Notes: generated by a model from the letters alone, not told the origin. DNA of 26,822 nucleotides from Oligoflexia bacterium (GCA_903858975.1 CAIOKW010000209.1:1-26822); one strand, 5' to 3'; positions 7,361-15,921 are shown, counted from the first letter of the stretch. Made by a program: numbers and translations.

Positions 7361-8490
7361 GTTCTTGCTCCCTTTAGAATCTCTAATACCGTTTCTATTT
7401 CAATTTCATTGCAAAAGGCATGAACTGAAAAGCGAATAAAATCGCCTCGTTTCACCACTGCAATTTTACGTTCCTGGCATACTTTCAAAAACTGAAGTTC
7501 AAGCTTGGGTTCTAGACGAATGCTCGTGATCCCCCCTGCCTGATTGAAGGGGGTGACAAGGACATGTCCCAGGTTTTGAATTCCCGATCGAAGGATTCTG
7601 GAGAGTCGCGTGATCTCGGACTGAATTTGATCCACACCGGTTTCCTGAATCAGTTGCAAAGCGGAATCCAAAGCAAACAAAGGTACAAAACCAAATCCAC
7701 CCGGTTCAAATTTTCGTGCGGAGGACTCCATGCGCGCCTCAGGATCTGCAAAGGTTCCAAAACGATTGAAGGTTCCGCCTCCCACCTGAATCGGAGTAAG
7801 CAGATCTAAAAATTCAGGTTTCGAAGCCAAAAACCCTTGCCCATTCAAAGAGGAAATCCATTTATGAGATCCACCCACTACAAAATCAACGGGTAGGTCC
7901 GAAAACGAGAACGGCATTTGTCCTAAGCCCTGAATTCCATCGACCACTAAAAACGCTCCGACCGAATGACAATGATTTCCGAGCGTTTCAAGATCCAAAA
8001 TCGCACCTGTTTGAAACTGAACCCACGAAACGGCTACCAGTTTCACCCCGGGTTGAATGGCGCTCATGAGCTGATCAAGAGGGACTTCCCGATTGGGGCC
8101 GGACTGAACCACGATCAGTTTTGCACCCGCTCGCTCACAGGCTAATTTCCAGGGATAAAAATTGGATGCGTACTCTTGATCTAGCGTCACGACTGAATCA
8201 GAAGACTGAAGCGGGAATCCAAAGGCCGCCTGAGAAAGTGCAATCGCACAGTTTTGAGTGAGCCCCACAAAGCGCGCCTCAGTGCCTAAGAAATTTGCAA
8301 TTCGCAAACGAGCTTCGCGAAGTTCAGTAAGCAATTCTGAGTCGCCGAGCGAGCCCAGCTCCTGATGAATCTTAAGTGTCCGCTCGACTCGATTGGAAAC
8401 CCGATTTGAAATGGGAGAAAGCCCCGCATTATTGAAATGAATGCCCTGACGTTTTTCAAATTCTAACTTAAAAAGACTAAGAGGACTCAT
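7357..8490 (-). CDS. Aminotransferase class V (cysteine desulfurase/kynureninase-like PLP enzyme)
   Basis: 377 aa from the ATG at 8490, which overlaps the TGA of the kinase (TGATG). TTG and GTG codons just upstream are less likely starts. Family marks are GIHFNNAGLSPIS at the N terminus, VDGIQGLGQMPFSF (the PLP-ring Asp region) and VDFVVGGSHKWISSLNGQGF, whose lysine is the expected Schiff-base residue. The mobile Cys loop of true cysteine desulfurases is not obvious (RKFEPGGFGFVPLFAL instead), so desulfurase activity is not shown. The reaction could be desulfuration, transamination or C-N lyase. It is the middle gene of a coupled trio with a kinase upstream and a 2Fe-2S ferredoxin downstream. 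Confidence 0.85.
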   Translation of the reverse strand: MSPLSLFKLEFEKRQGIHFNNAGLSPISNRVSNRVERTLKIHQELGSLGDSELLTELREARLRIANFLGTEARFVGLTQNCAIALSQAAFGFPLQSSDSVVTLDQEYASNFYPWKLACERAGAKLIVVQSGPNREVPLDQLMSAIQPGVKLVAVSWVQFQTGAILDLETLGNHCHSVGAFLVVDGIQGLGQMPFSFSDLPVDFVVGGSHKWISSLNGQGFLASKPEFLDLLTPIQVGGGTFNRFGTFADPEARMESSARKFEPGGFGFVPLFALDSALQLIQETGVDQIQSEITRLSRILRSGIQNLGHVLVTPFNQAGGITSIRLEPKLELQFLKVCQERKIAVVKRGDFIRFSVHAFCNEIEIETVLEILKGART

Positions 8491-9494
8491 CACCAAATCT
8501 CCTTTGGCGCCTCAATGCGGGCAAGTTGTCTCTCAAGATCGGACGTGAGCTCATCCCAATATCGAGGAGATTCGAAGTGAGGAAATGCACGCTGAAACGC
8601 TGGATCTTCATAGCGTTTTGCAATCCAGGTTGCATAATGAATCATGCGGAGGGCTCTTAAGCTTTCCACCATTTTTAAGCTCCCGCGGGGGAGATCTCTC
8701 ATTTGCTGATAGCCTTCTACTAAGTGCATGAGCGACTCAGGATCGGGGGCCAATAGCCAAAGATCTTGTATCGGGGGACCCATCACCATGTCATCAAAAT
8801 CGATAAAAAATGGACCGGTCTTCTCATTCCAAAGAATATTTCCAGCATGACAGTCTCCATGAATCCGCTGAATCACCTGCCCCTGAAAGAGCGGCTTTGC
8901 TTGAGCGAGGATGGTTCGAACCACCGATTCAAAACGCGGCTCTGCTGAGGGGCTCACAATTTGATCCTTCAGTAGAAACTCAAGGGAAGCCTCACCGTAA
9001 ACCTCCGGGGTTAATTTCACCCGAGTCTTCGCTTCTCTCTGAACGCCTACCCCGTGCATTCGCGCAATCAGTCGCCCCAGTTGCTCTAGTTTCTCCGGTG
9101 GCAAATCTTCGGGTTGGCGCCCCCCCACTTTTGGATAAACACAATAAAAGAGACCATCCTCTGTTTTACGAAGCGTATCTCGTTCTTTCTGAAAAAAATC
9201 GGGAACCACCACTGGAATCTCGGCGTCCCGAATATCGAGCATAAAATCATGTTCTTCCTGAATTTGGGCCTCACTCCAGCGCCCCGGCCGGTAGAACTTC
9301 GCGACCTTCCTTACCCGATCTTCAAACTCAACCTCATAGACTCGGTTCTCAAAGCTCGCGAGCGGCTGGCAATAGCCCGTACAGCGCTCTTCTTGCCCCA
9401 GAATCGGGTTTTTCTCGAGCGCATCCATGACCCGGTCGGGAGTTAAATTAAAAAAATACTGGGTTGGCCCATCGCCCCAACTGAGTTGACTCAT
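8490..9494 (-). CDS. srkA: SrkA/YihE-type stress response Ser/Thr kinase
   Basis: 334 aa, close to E. coli SrkA (328 aa). It has the APH-like kinase fold: ENRVYEVEFEDRVRKVAKFY (ATP-binding Lys in VAKFYRPGRW), CVYPKVGGRQPEDLP, the catalytic IHGDCHAGNILW and the metal-binding FFIDFDDMVMGPPIQDLWLL. In E. coli this cytoplasmic kinase helps cells survive stress and counters MazEF-linked death. The ATG at 9494 gives MSQLSWGDGPTQYFFNLTPD, matching the family start with a short extension, but has no good Shine-Dalgarno. It is the first gene of a coupled trio and is divergent from an MFS transporter gene. Confidence 0.92.
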   Translation of the reverse strand: MSQLSWGDGPTQYFFNLTPDRVMDALEKNPILGQEERCTGYCQPLASFENRVYEVEFEDRVRKVAKFYRPGRWSEAQIQEEHDFMLDIRDAEIPVVVPDFFQKERDTLRKTEDGLFYCVYPKVGGRQPEDLPPEKLEQLGRLIARMHGVGVQREAKTRVKLTPEVYGEASLEFLLKDQIVSPSAEPRFESVVRTILAQAKPLFQGQVIQRIHGDCHAGNILWNEKTGPFFIDFDDMVMGPPIQDLWLLAPDPESLMHLVEGYQQMRDLPRGSLKMVESLRALRMIHYATWIAKRYEDPAFQRAFPHFESPRYWDELTSDLERQLARIEAPKEIW

Positions 9495-9551
9495 ACAATA
9501 TTCTTAACATTGAGTTTGAGAGCTTACCTTAAGTTTGTTAATAAACTCCCC
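9495..9551. promoter_or_regulatory. Divergent intergenic region srkA / MFS transporter
   Basis: A 57-nt AT-rich gap between two divergent starts must carry signals for both genes. TTGACT (9486-9491) and TTAACA (9504-9509) on the plus strand are -35-like, but no -10 of good quality is spaced correctly. No Shine-Dalgarno is clear on either side. Regulatory role is inferred from layout. Confidence 0.35.
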
Positions 9552-10787
9552 ATGGAACAGACTGCCAAGGCCCCCGTCGGACGCTCTCCCTTACTCGTCA
9601 TCTTCACAACTGTCTTCTTGGATCTGGTCGGATTTGGAATCATCATCCCCTTAGTCGGGATCTATGGGCGTCATTATGGCGCAACTGGCCTTCAGCTTGC
9701 TGTTTTGGGTTCCATTTACTCTCTCATGCAATTCTTTTTTTCACCTATCTGGGGACGCATGTCGGATCGCTTGGGACGCCGTCCGATTCTCCTGATGTCG
9801 CTCGTGGGCTCTACCCTTTCCTATTTCCTTTTCGCTTTTGCGAATTCACTGCCCCTGATTATTGTTTCCCGCGCTTTAGCCGGAATTTTTGCCGCCAATA
9901 TTTCTACCGCTCAAGCCTACATCGCGGACGTGACCGAACAAAAAGACCGCGCCAAGGGCATGGGGCTCATAGGAGCCGCCTTCGGAATTGGCTTCACGCT
10001 CGGGCCTCCCATCGGAGGAATTTCAACTGCAAAACTCGGGATGAGTGCGCCCGGAATCATTGCGGGAACATTTTGCGGATTGAACCTGATCCTTGCCTAT
10101 TTCAGACTGAAAGAAAGCCTCCCTGAGGCCGTGAGACTCAAAAACCAAAGCGAAAAAAAGCAACATGCCCGAATTGCACAACTTGAAACTCTAAAACGAG
10201 TCATGGCAGATCGCAGTTTACTTCTGCCAGTCGTCTCCACTTTTTTTGCAACCTTTGCGTTTTCAAACCTAGAACAAGTTTTCTCGCTCCTCATCCAAAA
10301 ACGTTTTGAACTCGGAACTGAAACGGCCGCATATCGAACCGGAATGGTTCTGATGTGGTCAGGAATCTTAGGTGCGATCATCCAAGGCGGACTCATTCGT
10401 AAATGGGTTCCTAAATACGGAGAAGTGAAGCTCCTGATCACGGGCTTCTTTATTCAAGGAATCGCGATGATCCTCTTTGCCCATAGCCCAAGTTACAAAA
10501 TGTTTTTCATCAGTGCGATCCCACTGGCTTTGGGTTCAGGCCTCATCAACCCAACACTTGCAGCTCTGGTCTCAAAACGCTCAGGTGCCGCTGAACAAGG
10601 GGCCGTCATTGGGTTAAAAGAAGGCATGAGTTCACTTGCTCGAATTTGTGGACCTTTTTGCGGAATTATGGCTTTCTCATTCCAAATGGAGTTTCCGTTT
10701 TATATCGGATCCACTACCGTGATTCTCCTCGCTCTTTTTTGGTTAAATCGCGAAGGCTTTGGAACCCTGAAAGTTAGCGAGAACTAA
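9552..10787 (+). CDS. MFS transporter, TetA/multidrug efflux-like
   Basis: 411 aa from the ATG at 9552 (MEQTAKAPVG). An in-frame TTG at 9486 would start inside the srkA gene and is unlikely. There are about 12 hydrophobic segments. Between TM2 and TM3 lies the MFS motif A, GRMSDRLGRRPILLMS, and TM5 has the antiporter-like GAAFGIGFTLGPPIGG. These are typical of TetA/DHA1 proton-drug antiporters in the inner membrane; the substrate is unknown. A basic central loop (KNQSEKKQHARIAQLETLKR) separates the two halves. It is the only large plus-strand gene in the first 17 kb. Its 3' end overlaps that of rfaE1 by 14 nt. Confidence 0.9.
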   Translation: MEQTAKAPVGRSPLLVIFTTVFLDLVGFGIIIPLVGIYGRHYGATGLQLAVLGSIYSLMQFFFSPIWGRMSDRLGRRPILLMSLVGSTLSYFLFAFANSLPLIIVSRALAGIFAANISTAQAYIADVTEQKDRAKGMGLIGAAFGIGFTLGPPIGGISTAKLGMSAPGIIAGTFCGLNLILAYFRLKESLPEAVRLKNQSEKKQHARIAQLETLKRVMADRSLLLPVVSTFFATFAFSNLEQVFSLLIQKRFELGTETAAYRTGMVLMWSGILGAIIQGGLIRKWVPKYGEVKLLITGFFIQGIAMILFAHSPSYKMFFISAIPLALGSGLINPTLAALVSKRSGAAEQGAVIGLKEGMSSLARICGPFCGIMAFSFQMEFPFYIGSTTVILLALFWLNREGFGTLKVSEN

Positions 10788-11790
10788 GATAAGCTTGAAC
10801 GATCTCTTCAGGGGAAACCGTTGCCGTTCCACGCTTGCTGACCTCGACTCCTGCTGCAAGATTTGAAACAAAAGCGGCCTCTTCGAGCTTTGCGCCCGTT
10901 GCCAGTGAAAGTGCGAGCACGGAAATCACCGTGTCTCCTGCACCCGAGACGTCATAAACCTCACGAGCAAAAGTTGGAATCAAAATGGGTTTCGCTTTGG
11001 CGCCTTTAAAGATCGCCATTCCTTCCTTACCCAAAGTGATGATGAGACTTACGGACTTGGTCATCTTGATGATCTTTTGTCCAACTTCAATCAATGACTT
11101 TTCATCGAGGATCTTCTGCCCCGCAAGTGCTTCTGCTTCCTTCTTATTCGGGGTCAGCAAGGTTGCTCCCGCATACCAATGAGCAGGAGTCTTTAAGTGC
11201 GGATCCACGAGAACAGGAATCTTCTTCTTATTGGCTGCTGCAATTACGGTTTTCATCATGGACTCGCTGAGAAGACCTTTTGCGTAGTCTTCAATAATGA
11301 GTGCATCTGAGGTCTTAATGCTCTTTAAGACTTCGTCCAAAACGTTTTTCTGAACCTGACTTGAAAGTGCATGAGTATTTTCATAATCCACGCGAAGCAC
11401 CTGTTGCGTCTCGGCTACTATCCGTTCTTTTAAAATGGTTCGCCGACTTCCATCAACAACAAGGGATTGCACCGAAAGGCGCTTTTCTTTTAGAAGTGCA
11501 CTTAAATCTTGCGCATCCTTGTCTCGGCCGACTACGCCGGTCAATTCGGCTTTTCCACCGAGCGCAATAATGTTATCTGCAACGTTGGCTGCAAGTCCTA
11601 ATTTTAAACTCTCACTCTGAACGAAAACAATCGGTACTGGCGCCTCAGGTGAAATGCGCTCGACGGTTCCGTGAGTATACCGGTCAATTCCGACGTCTCC
11701 TAAAACAGAGATCTTTGTTTTCTTAAACTTTGAGAGAAGGGACAAGAGAGCTTCTTCGGGTATCGTTACAGGATTCGCGGTTGATTTCAT
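10774..11790 (-). CDS. rfaE1: D-glycero-beta-D-manno-heptose-7-phosphate kinase (stand-alone RfaE domain I)
   Basis: 338 aa of the PfkB/ribokinase family. The N-terminal signature GDVGIDRYTHGTVERISPEA and the C-terminal YDVSGAGDTVISVLALSLA (anion hole and catalytic Asp) are both present. It phosphorylates heptose-7-phosphate at C1 in ADP-heptose synthesis for LPS core. E. coli HldE fuses this to a nucleotidyltransferase; here only the kinase domain is present, so an RfaE2 partner should be elsewhere. The ATG overlaps the upstream glycosyltransferase stop as ATGA (11787-11790), so the two are coupled. The stop lies inside the convergent MFS gene. Confidence 0.93.
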   Translation of the reverse strand: MKSTANPVTIPEEALLSLLSKFKKTKISVLGDVGIDRYTHGTVERISPEAPVPIVFVQSESLKLGLAANVADNIIALGGKAELTGVVGRDKDAQDLSALLKEKRLSVQSLVVDGSRRTILKERIVAETQQVLRVDYENTHALSSQVQKNVLDEVLKSIKTSDALIIEDYAKGLLSESMMKTVIAAANKKKIPVLVDPHLKTPAHWYAGATLLTPNKKEAEALAGQKILDEKSLIEVGQKIIKMTKSVSLIITLGKEGMAIFKGAKAKPILIPTFAREVYDVSGAGDTVISVLALSLATGAKLEEAAFVSNLAAGVEVSKRGTATVSPEEIVQAYLSSR

Positions 11791-12800
11791 GAACTCAGTT
11801 TCTCCAAGGTGATGACTGCGGATGCGGCTTCAAATAAATCCATACAATCATAATACCGACATTTCTCGCCTGCACAGCGAAATTTTTCTGGGCAGGAAAC
11901 CTGAGGAACCCAGACAGAACGACGAATCACTAAGGGCCCCCAACGCTTTTCAGACAAAACAAATAGAGGTGGAAATATTGCAAGCACCGGAGTGCCCACT
12001 GCCGCTGCCAAATGTAAAGGTCCCGTTCCATGGGCAACCACAGCACGGGCTAAACGGTAAACCTCGGCCAAACCACCTAGCCCCAAACCCTGCGAACCGC
12101 CCAAAAGCAAAACGCCGGGAACAGCCCGTTGAAACTCCTCTAACAATGCAGCCTCGGCGGGACCTCCGGAAATCACCACTTTTTCTCCCCGCTGAATCAG
12201 TGCTTGCGCCAAGGCCTGAAGCTTTGCTTGCTTTACATAACGAGCAGACCCACTCGAGCCGGGATGGATGACCGTGAACTGTTTTCGAGCAAGTCCTGAG
12301 TGCTCCAGATATTCTTGGGCTCGAAGCTTTGATTCGACCGATGTACTCACCCACGCCTGAGGTAAACCGTCGACCGATGGTGAAGGGGTTTGTGGAATCA
12401 CTAAATCTAAATTGTATTCTGCCTCATGCATCACGCAGCGGGATCTTCTTTGAAGTCTGCCCTGATTAAAAAGAAAAAAGGATCGAAGCGAAGAATAAGG
12501 ACCTACCCGTTTAAGAATCCCGGCACGCTTTACCGCTCTAGAAACCTTGGATTCATCTCGAAGAACATAGGCGAGATCAAACTGATAGGCTTTCAAACGC
12601 TCCGACAAATCCGCCAGGGATTCAGATGGATCAAATTCAATCAACTCGACTTCTGAGCCAAACTGGAGGACCGGCATCCAGTATTTTTGAACTAAAAAAT
12701 ATACTTTCGCCTCAGGAAATAATTCCCGGACTTTAACGAGCACTGGAGTAGACAGAATCACATCCCCCAGACGATCGGTTCGCGTCACGAGAATCCGCAT
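11787..12800 (-). CDS. Glycosyltransferase family 9 (ADP-heptose:LPS heptosyltransferase)
   Basis: 337 aa, normal GT9 length. The N terminus RILVTRTDRLGDVILSTPVL is the GT9 signature. The C-terminal half has FTVIHPGSSGSARYV, VVISGGPAEAALLEEF and AVVAHGTGPLHLAAAVGTPV (the nucleotide-sugar-binding loop). A late cysteine cluster (SCPEKFRCAGEKCRYYDCMD) is common in heptosyltransferases. It would add heptose to the LPS inner core on the cytoplasmic face of the inner membrane. Which heptose (RfaC, RfaF or RfaQ) cannot be told. It is coupled to rfaE1 downstream and lies 3 nt after cmk. Confidence 0.92.
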   Translation of the reverse strand: MRILVTRTDRLGDVILSTPVLVKVRELFPEAKVYFLVQKYWMPVLQFGSEVELIEFDPSESLADLSERLKAYQFDLAYVLRDESKVSRAVKRAGILKRVGPYSSLRSFFLFNQGRLQRRSRCVMHEAEYNLDLVIPQTPSPSVDGLPQAWVSTSVESKLRAQEYLEHSGLARKQFTVIHPGSSGSARYVKQAKLQALAQALIQRGEKVVISGGPAEAALLEEFQRAVPGVLLLGGSQGLGLGGLAEVYRLARAVVAHGTGPLHLAAAVGTPVLAIFPPLFVLSEKRWGPLVIRRSVWVPQVSCPEKFRCAGEKCRYYDCMDLFEAASAVITLEKLSS

Positions 12801-12803
12801 TCC

Positions 12804-13520
12804 TCAGCCCTTAGCCTCAAGCTCTAACTTTCGAACTTTGATTTTTTCGACCATTAAACTCACCACTTCATCCAATGTATGGGTTGTCGTATCAATCTCA
12901 ATCGCATCATCGGCCTTTTTCAAGGGTGCGATGGAGCGTGTAGAATCTCCATTGTCACGAGCCCTAATCTGCTCGCGAAGTTCTTCATAGGAAATGGTGT
13001 CGCTGTCTTGGGCCTCAAGCTCGGCAAGCCTGCGCTTTGCGCGCTCATCAATACTTGCGGTTAGAAAAAATTTAATCGTAGCATCTGGAAAAATAACAGT
13101 TCCAATATCTCGCCCTTCAAGAATCGATGGCGCCTGCAGTCCCAAATTTCGTTGAAGGCCCTTCAATGCAGCTCTCACTCCAGGAATGGCGGATACTTTA
13201 GAAGCCATCATGCTCATGTCAGGAGTTCTTAACTGTGAAGTCACATCCTTGCCGTTCACATAGAGTCGGTTCTTCGGATTCTTCTCCTTCACTCGCTTAA
13301 ACTCAAATTGGGCTTTTTCAGCAATACGAGTAATGGCCGCATGATCGGCATCTTCAAACTCGAGCGTGAACCCCGCTTCAGTCGCCAAATACGCCACTGC
13401 ACGGTAGAGCGCTCCGGTATCCACATGAATTAAATTAAGAACGTCCGCGATCCGCTTAGTTGCAGAACTCTTACCAGTTCCTGCGGGTCCATCCACCGCT
13501 ACGACAAAAGGGTTTAGCAT
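12804..13520 (-). CDS. cmk: Cytidylate kinase
   Basis: 238 aa. It phosphorylates CMP and dCMP to the diphosphates. The P-loop FVVAVDGPAGTGKSSATKRI is at the N terminus, with HVDTGALYRAVAY following, then SILEGRDIGTVIFPDATIKF (NMP-binding), SIDERAKRRLAEL (lid) and DSTRSIAPLKKADDAIEIDT near the end, all typical of Cmk. It lies 20 nt after hisC and 3 nt before the heptosyltransferase, so it is in the same operon. No strong Shine-Dalgarno precedes the ATG, so it may depend on coupling. The rpsA gene that often follows cmk is absent; LPS genes follow instead. Confidence 0.97.
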   Translation of the reverse strand: MLNPFVVAVDGPAGTGKSSATKRIADVLNLIHVDTGALYRAVAYLATEAGFTLEFEDADHAAITRIAEKAQFEFKRVKEKNPKNRLYVNGKDVTSQLRTPDMSMMASKVSAIPGVRAALKGLQRNLGLQAPSILEGRDIGTVIFPDATIKFFLTASIDERAKRRLAELEAQDSDTISYEELREQIRARDNGDSTRSIAPLKKADDAIEIDTTTHTLDEVVSLMVEKIKVRKLELEAKG

Positions 13521-13540
13521 CCAAAAAGGATAGCATGAAA

Positions 13541-14674
13541 TCAGGCCTTTTTATTCTTTTTTAGCTTTAAAAACGTACGGATTGCGATCTTATTCTGGGC
13601 TTCCGTTCCAATGGTCACCCGGAGAAAGTCGGGCATCCCATAATTGGCAACCGGTCTAAAAATTACACCCATTTTAAGGCATTCTTCAAAAACCTCGGCC
13701 CCAGACAATCCAAAACCTTGGCGCGTATTAATCAATAGAAAATTCCCCTGAGAGGGCAAGTACGGAACCTTCAACTCATCAAAAGCTTTCCGCATTTTCT
13801 TCATGCCGACCTTGTTCACTTGAATCGATTTTTTTACAAACGCTTTATCCGAAAGCGCGGCTTTTGCACCCACGAGCCCAACGCTCGAAACATTAAAGGG
13901 CATCCTCACTTTTTGAACGTACTTGGCAAGCTCAGGGCGCATGACCCCGTAACCTACCCGCAAGCCCCCGAGCCCATAAATTTTTGAAAAAGTTTTCAAA
14001 ACCGAAACATTTGAAAACCGACGATAAAGAACTATTGGATCCGGAAGGTCTTTAGCGGTCACATACTCCCAGTAAGCATAATCTAAAATCACATGGACGG
14101 ATCCATTTCTGATCTTTTCAACTGCAGCAAGGAAAGGAACTAACTCTGATTCTGTGAGGTAAGTTCCAGTAGGATTATTGGGATTAGGAATCGCAACCAG
14201 CTTCACTCTTGGGTTCTTTTTGATTTGCTCGAGCATCGCTTGCAGGTCAAAACGATAGTCCTGAGTCATTCGGGTAAAAATCGTATCGACACCTTGGATC
14301 CGAGCCGAAATCGGATAGGCAGCAAACACACCGTCGCTGGCCACCATAAAATCCCCGGGCACACAAAACGTACGGATGAGGAGTTCAATGACTTCGTTCG
14401 AGCCATTGCCTAGGATCACCTCATCAAAAGACACCTTTTCCAATTTCGCGAGCGTCGTACGCAGGTGATATCCACTGGCATCTGGATAAAGCTGAAGATC
14501 CTTCATTGCCCCCTTCATGGCAGCAATGGCTTTCGGAGATGGCCCGAGTGGGTTTTCATTAGACGCGAGCTTAATCACTCGCTTTACCCCATATTCACGC
14601 TGGGTCTCTTCAATAGGTTTACCCGCAATATAGGGTTTTAATTGTTCAATGTAAGTTGGAAATTCAATTGCCAT
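13541..14674 (-). CDS. hisC: Histidinol-phosphate aminotransferase (or HisC-type aromatic aminotransferase)
   Basis: 377 aa, fold-type I PLP enzyme. It has KLASNENPLGPSPKAIAAM (HisC signature), VAIPNPNNPTGTYL, a conserved Asp and Tyr (ILDYAYWEY), and the PLP lysine in VLKTFSKIYGLGGLRVGYGV; the C-terminal FLRVTIGTEAQN holds the substrate-carboxylate Arg. It would transaminate histidinol phosphate or aromatic 2-oxo acids. No other his gene is nearby and it sits directly before cmk, an order known from aromatic-pathway clusters, so an aromatic-acid role is possible. A good Shine-Dalgarno (AAAGGA) lies 8 nt before the ATG. Confidence 0.93.
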   Translation of the reverse strand: MAIEFPTYIEQLKPYIAGKPIEETQREYGVKRVIKLASNENPLGPSPKAIAAMKGAMKDLQLYPDASGYHLRTTLAKLEKVSFDEVILGNGSNEVIELLIRTFCVPGDFMVASDGVFAAYPISARIQGVDTIFTRMTQDYRFDLQAMLEQIKKNPRVKLVAIPNPNNPTGTYLTESELVPFLAAVEKIRNGSVHVILDYAYWEYVTAKDLPDPIVLYRRFSNVSVLKTFSKIYGLGGLRVGYGVMRPELAKYVQKVRMPFNVSSVGLVGAKAALSDKAFVKKSIQVNKVGMKKMRKAFDELKVPYLPSQGNFLLINTRQGFGLSGAEVFEECLKMGVIFRPVANYGMPDFLRVTIGTEAQNKIAIRTFLKLKKNKKA

Positions 14675-14686
14675 AAGGAGCTTCCT

Positions 14687-15247
14687 TTAAATAACCGGTC
14701 TGACCTTTACGGCTGCACGGTTGACGCTTTGATATTCTTCTTTAAATCGACTGAGCAAATAGTCTGCAAATTCTTGTATCTGCTGTTCTGAAAAAATTTC
14801 TCCGAGACCGATGGCTTTTACGGGCGCTCCTTCGGAATCAATATTGAGTCCCAAGTGCAATAACACCGACACGGGAGATGCCGTAACGATGGACACGCTG
14901 AGCTTCCGGCCTTCAATAAAAAGATCATCACCTGTGCGCTCTGCCTTGATTCCGGCATTCAATAAATAAGCAAGCGCCTCACTCACGATCAGTCGCTGAA
15001 TCCAGATTCCCTCTTTTAAAGTGATCCCAAAAAACTCACCTAAAAAATGGAGCATTTCTTTGGCGCGGATAAAATCATTCTGTAAGCGATCTTCCCAATC
15101 AACCAGATGATCTGTCTTGACCTCGCAGGCGCCCCTAAAACAGAGGAGCGCTGAGCCCTCAATTCTGTATTTCGACAGTATAAAGTGAGGCCTTAATTCA
15201 GGACCAAAATAGGTAAATTTTTCTTTTGCAAAATGAGTCTCGAGCAT
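14687..15247 (-). CDS. DUF366 family protein
   Basis: 186 aa from the ATG at 15247, which overlaps the queC stop (TAATG) and follows a G-rich GCGGGGGGGC. A longer start at 15295 lies wholly inside queC. The layout matches DUF366 (PF04017) as I recall it: TYFGPELRPHFI, CFRGACEVKTDHLVDWED, KEMLHFLGEFFGI, DDLFIEGRKLSVSIVTASPV, then HLGLNIDSEGAPVKAIGLGE. It is cytoplasmic with no signal or membrane segment. The GRKLSVSIVTASPV and GLNIDSEG segments recall the substrate pocket of the biotin/lipoate ligase fold, which is a weak impression. Function is unknown. Tight coupling to queC suggests a link to 7-deazaguanine metabolism, which is inference. Confidence 0.88.
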   Translation of the reverse strand: MLETHFAKEKFTYFGPELRPHFILSKYRIEGSALLCFRGACEVKTDHLVDWEDRLQNDFIRAKEMLHFLGEFFGITLKEGIWIQRLIVSEALAYLLNAGIKAERTGDDLFIEGRKLSVSIVTASPVSVLLHLGLNIDSEGAPVKAIGLGEIFSEQQIQEFADYLLSRFKEEYQSVNRAAVKVRPVI

Positions 15248-15921
15248 TAAGCCCCCCCGCTCGTAGCACGAATAAAGCGCTTGCAGGATTCGCACTCACC
15301 ACACATTTTTTCACCACCATGATAACAAGACCAGACATACTCAAACGGGAACTTTTTCGGAAGATTGCGAAGCGACTGCACGATTTCATTTTTGACCATC
15401 ATGTCCGTATAGCAAGCAAGCTTCACTCTTCCATTGGTGGAGTATTTTAAGGATAAGTTTGAAACTCCTAAGAACTGTGAGGAATTGTCTGGAAAAGTCG
15501 CCGCTTCTTCCTTATTGAATCCAACTATCACCTGCTGAGCTCCCATGCTCTCTGCAATGGCGGCAGCGGCATTGATGAATAACCCGTTGCGATTCGGAAC
15601 CCACACTTGCTTTGCTGTGGCCTCTGCCGTTTTCTGGTCATCCAATTTTGCGGAATCCATCTTAGGAACTTCGATCATGCTGGAAGTCAGTGCACTGCCC
15701 CCCAGCGCACCTAGCCACTTCAAATCCAAGATTTGGTGGGCAATACCATAATGTTGCGCAAATAAAGCTGCAGCTCTGATCTCAGCACTGGCCGCTCTTT
15801 GGCCATAGTCGATCGTCAACGCTAGCACTGGCAGATCAAAGTAATCTGCAAAGGCGAGATTGGCACTGCTATCTAATCCGCCTGAAAGCAAAATCAGCGA
15901 TTTTAAACGTGAGTTTTCCAC
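15247..15921 (-). CDS. queC: 7-cyano-7-deazaguanine (preQ0) synthase
   Basis: 224 aa. It converts 7-carboxy-7-deazaguanine to preQ0 with ATP and ammonia, on the route to queuosine in tRNA. The PP-loop LILLSGGLDSSANLAFA is at residues about 9-25, followed by ALTIDYGQRAASEI-like sequence, VWVPNRNGLFINAAAA and the C-terminal zinc-binding cysteines in SCYHGGEKMCGECESC. The start is a GTG at 15921; an in-frame TAA at 15931-15933 leaves no better upstream choice, and the purine-rich GAAGAGG runs right up to the GTG. It is first in a six-gene minus-strand operon. The 76-nt upstream gap presumably holds the promoter, but I see no convincing -35/-10 pair. Confidence 0.96.
   Translation of the reverse strand: MENSRLKSLILLSGGLDSSANLAFADYFDLPVLALTIDYGQRAASAEIRAAALFAQHYGIAHQILDLKWLGALGGSALTSSMIEVPKMDSAKLDDQKTAEATAKQVWVPNRNGLFINAAAAIAESMGAQQVIVGFNKEEAATFPDNSSQFLGVSNLSLKYSTNGRVKLACYTDMMVKNEIVQSLRNLPKKFPFEYVWSCYHGGEKMCGECESCKRFIRATSGGA

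Noticed and set aside
8810..9446. Long plus-strand frames (up to 144 aa) opposite srkA
   Set aside because: They lie wholly antisense to a clear kinase gene and show no recognisable protein features.
9486..9551. Upstream TTG extension of the MFS transporter
   Set aside because: It would start inside the divergent srkA gene and adds 22 residues that do not fit the MFS N terminus; the ATG at 9552 is better.
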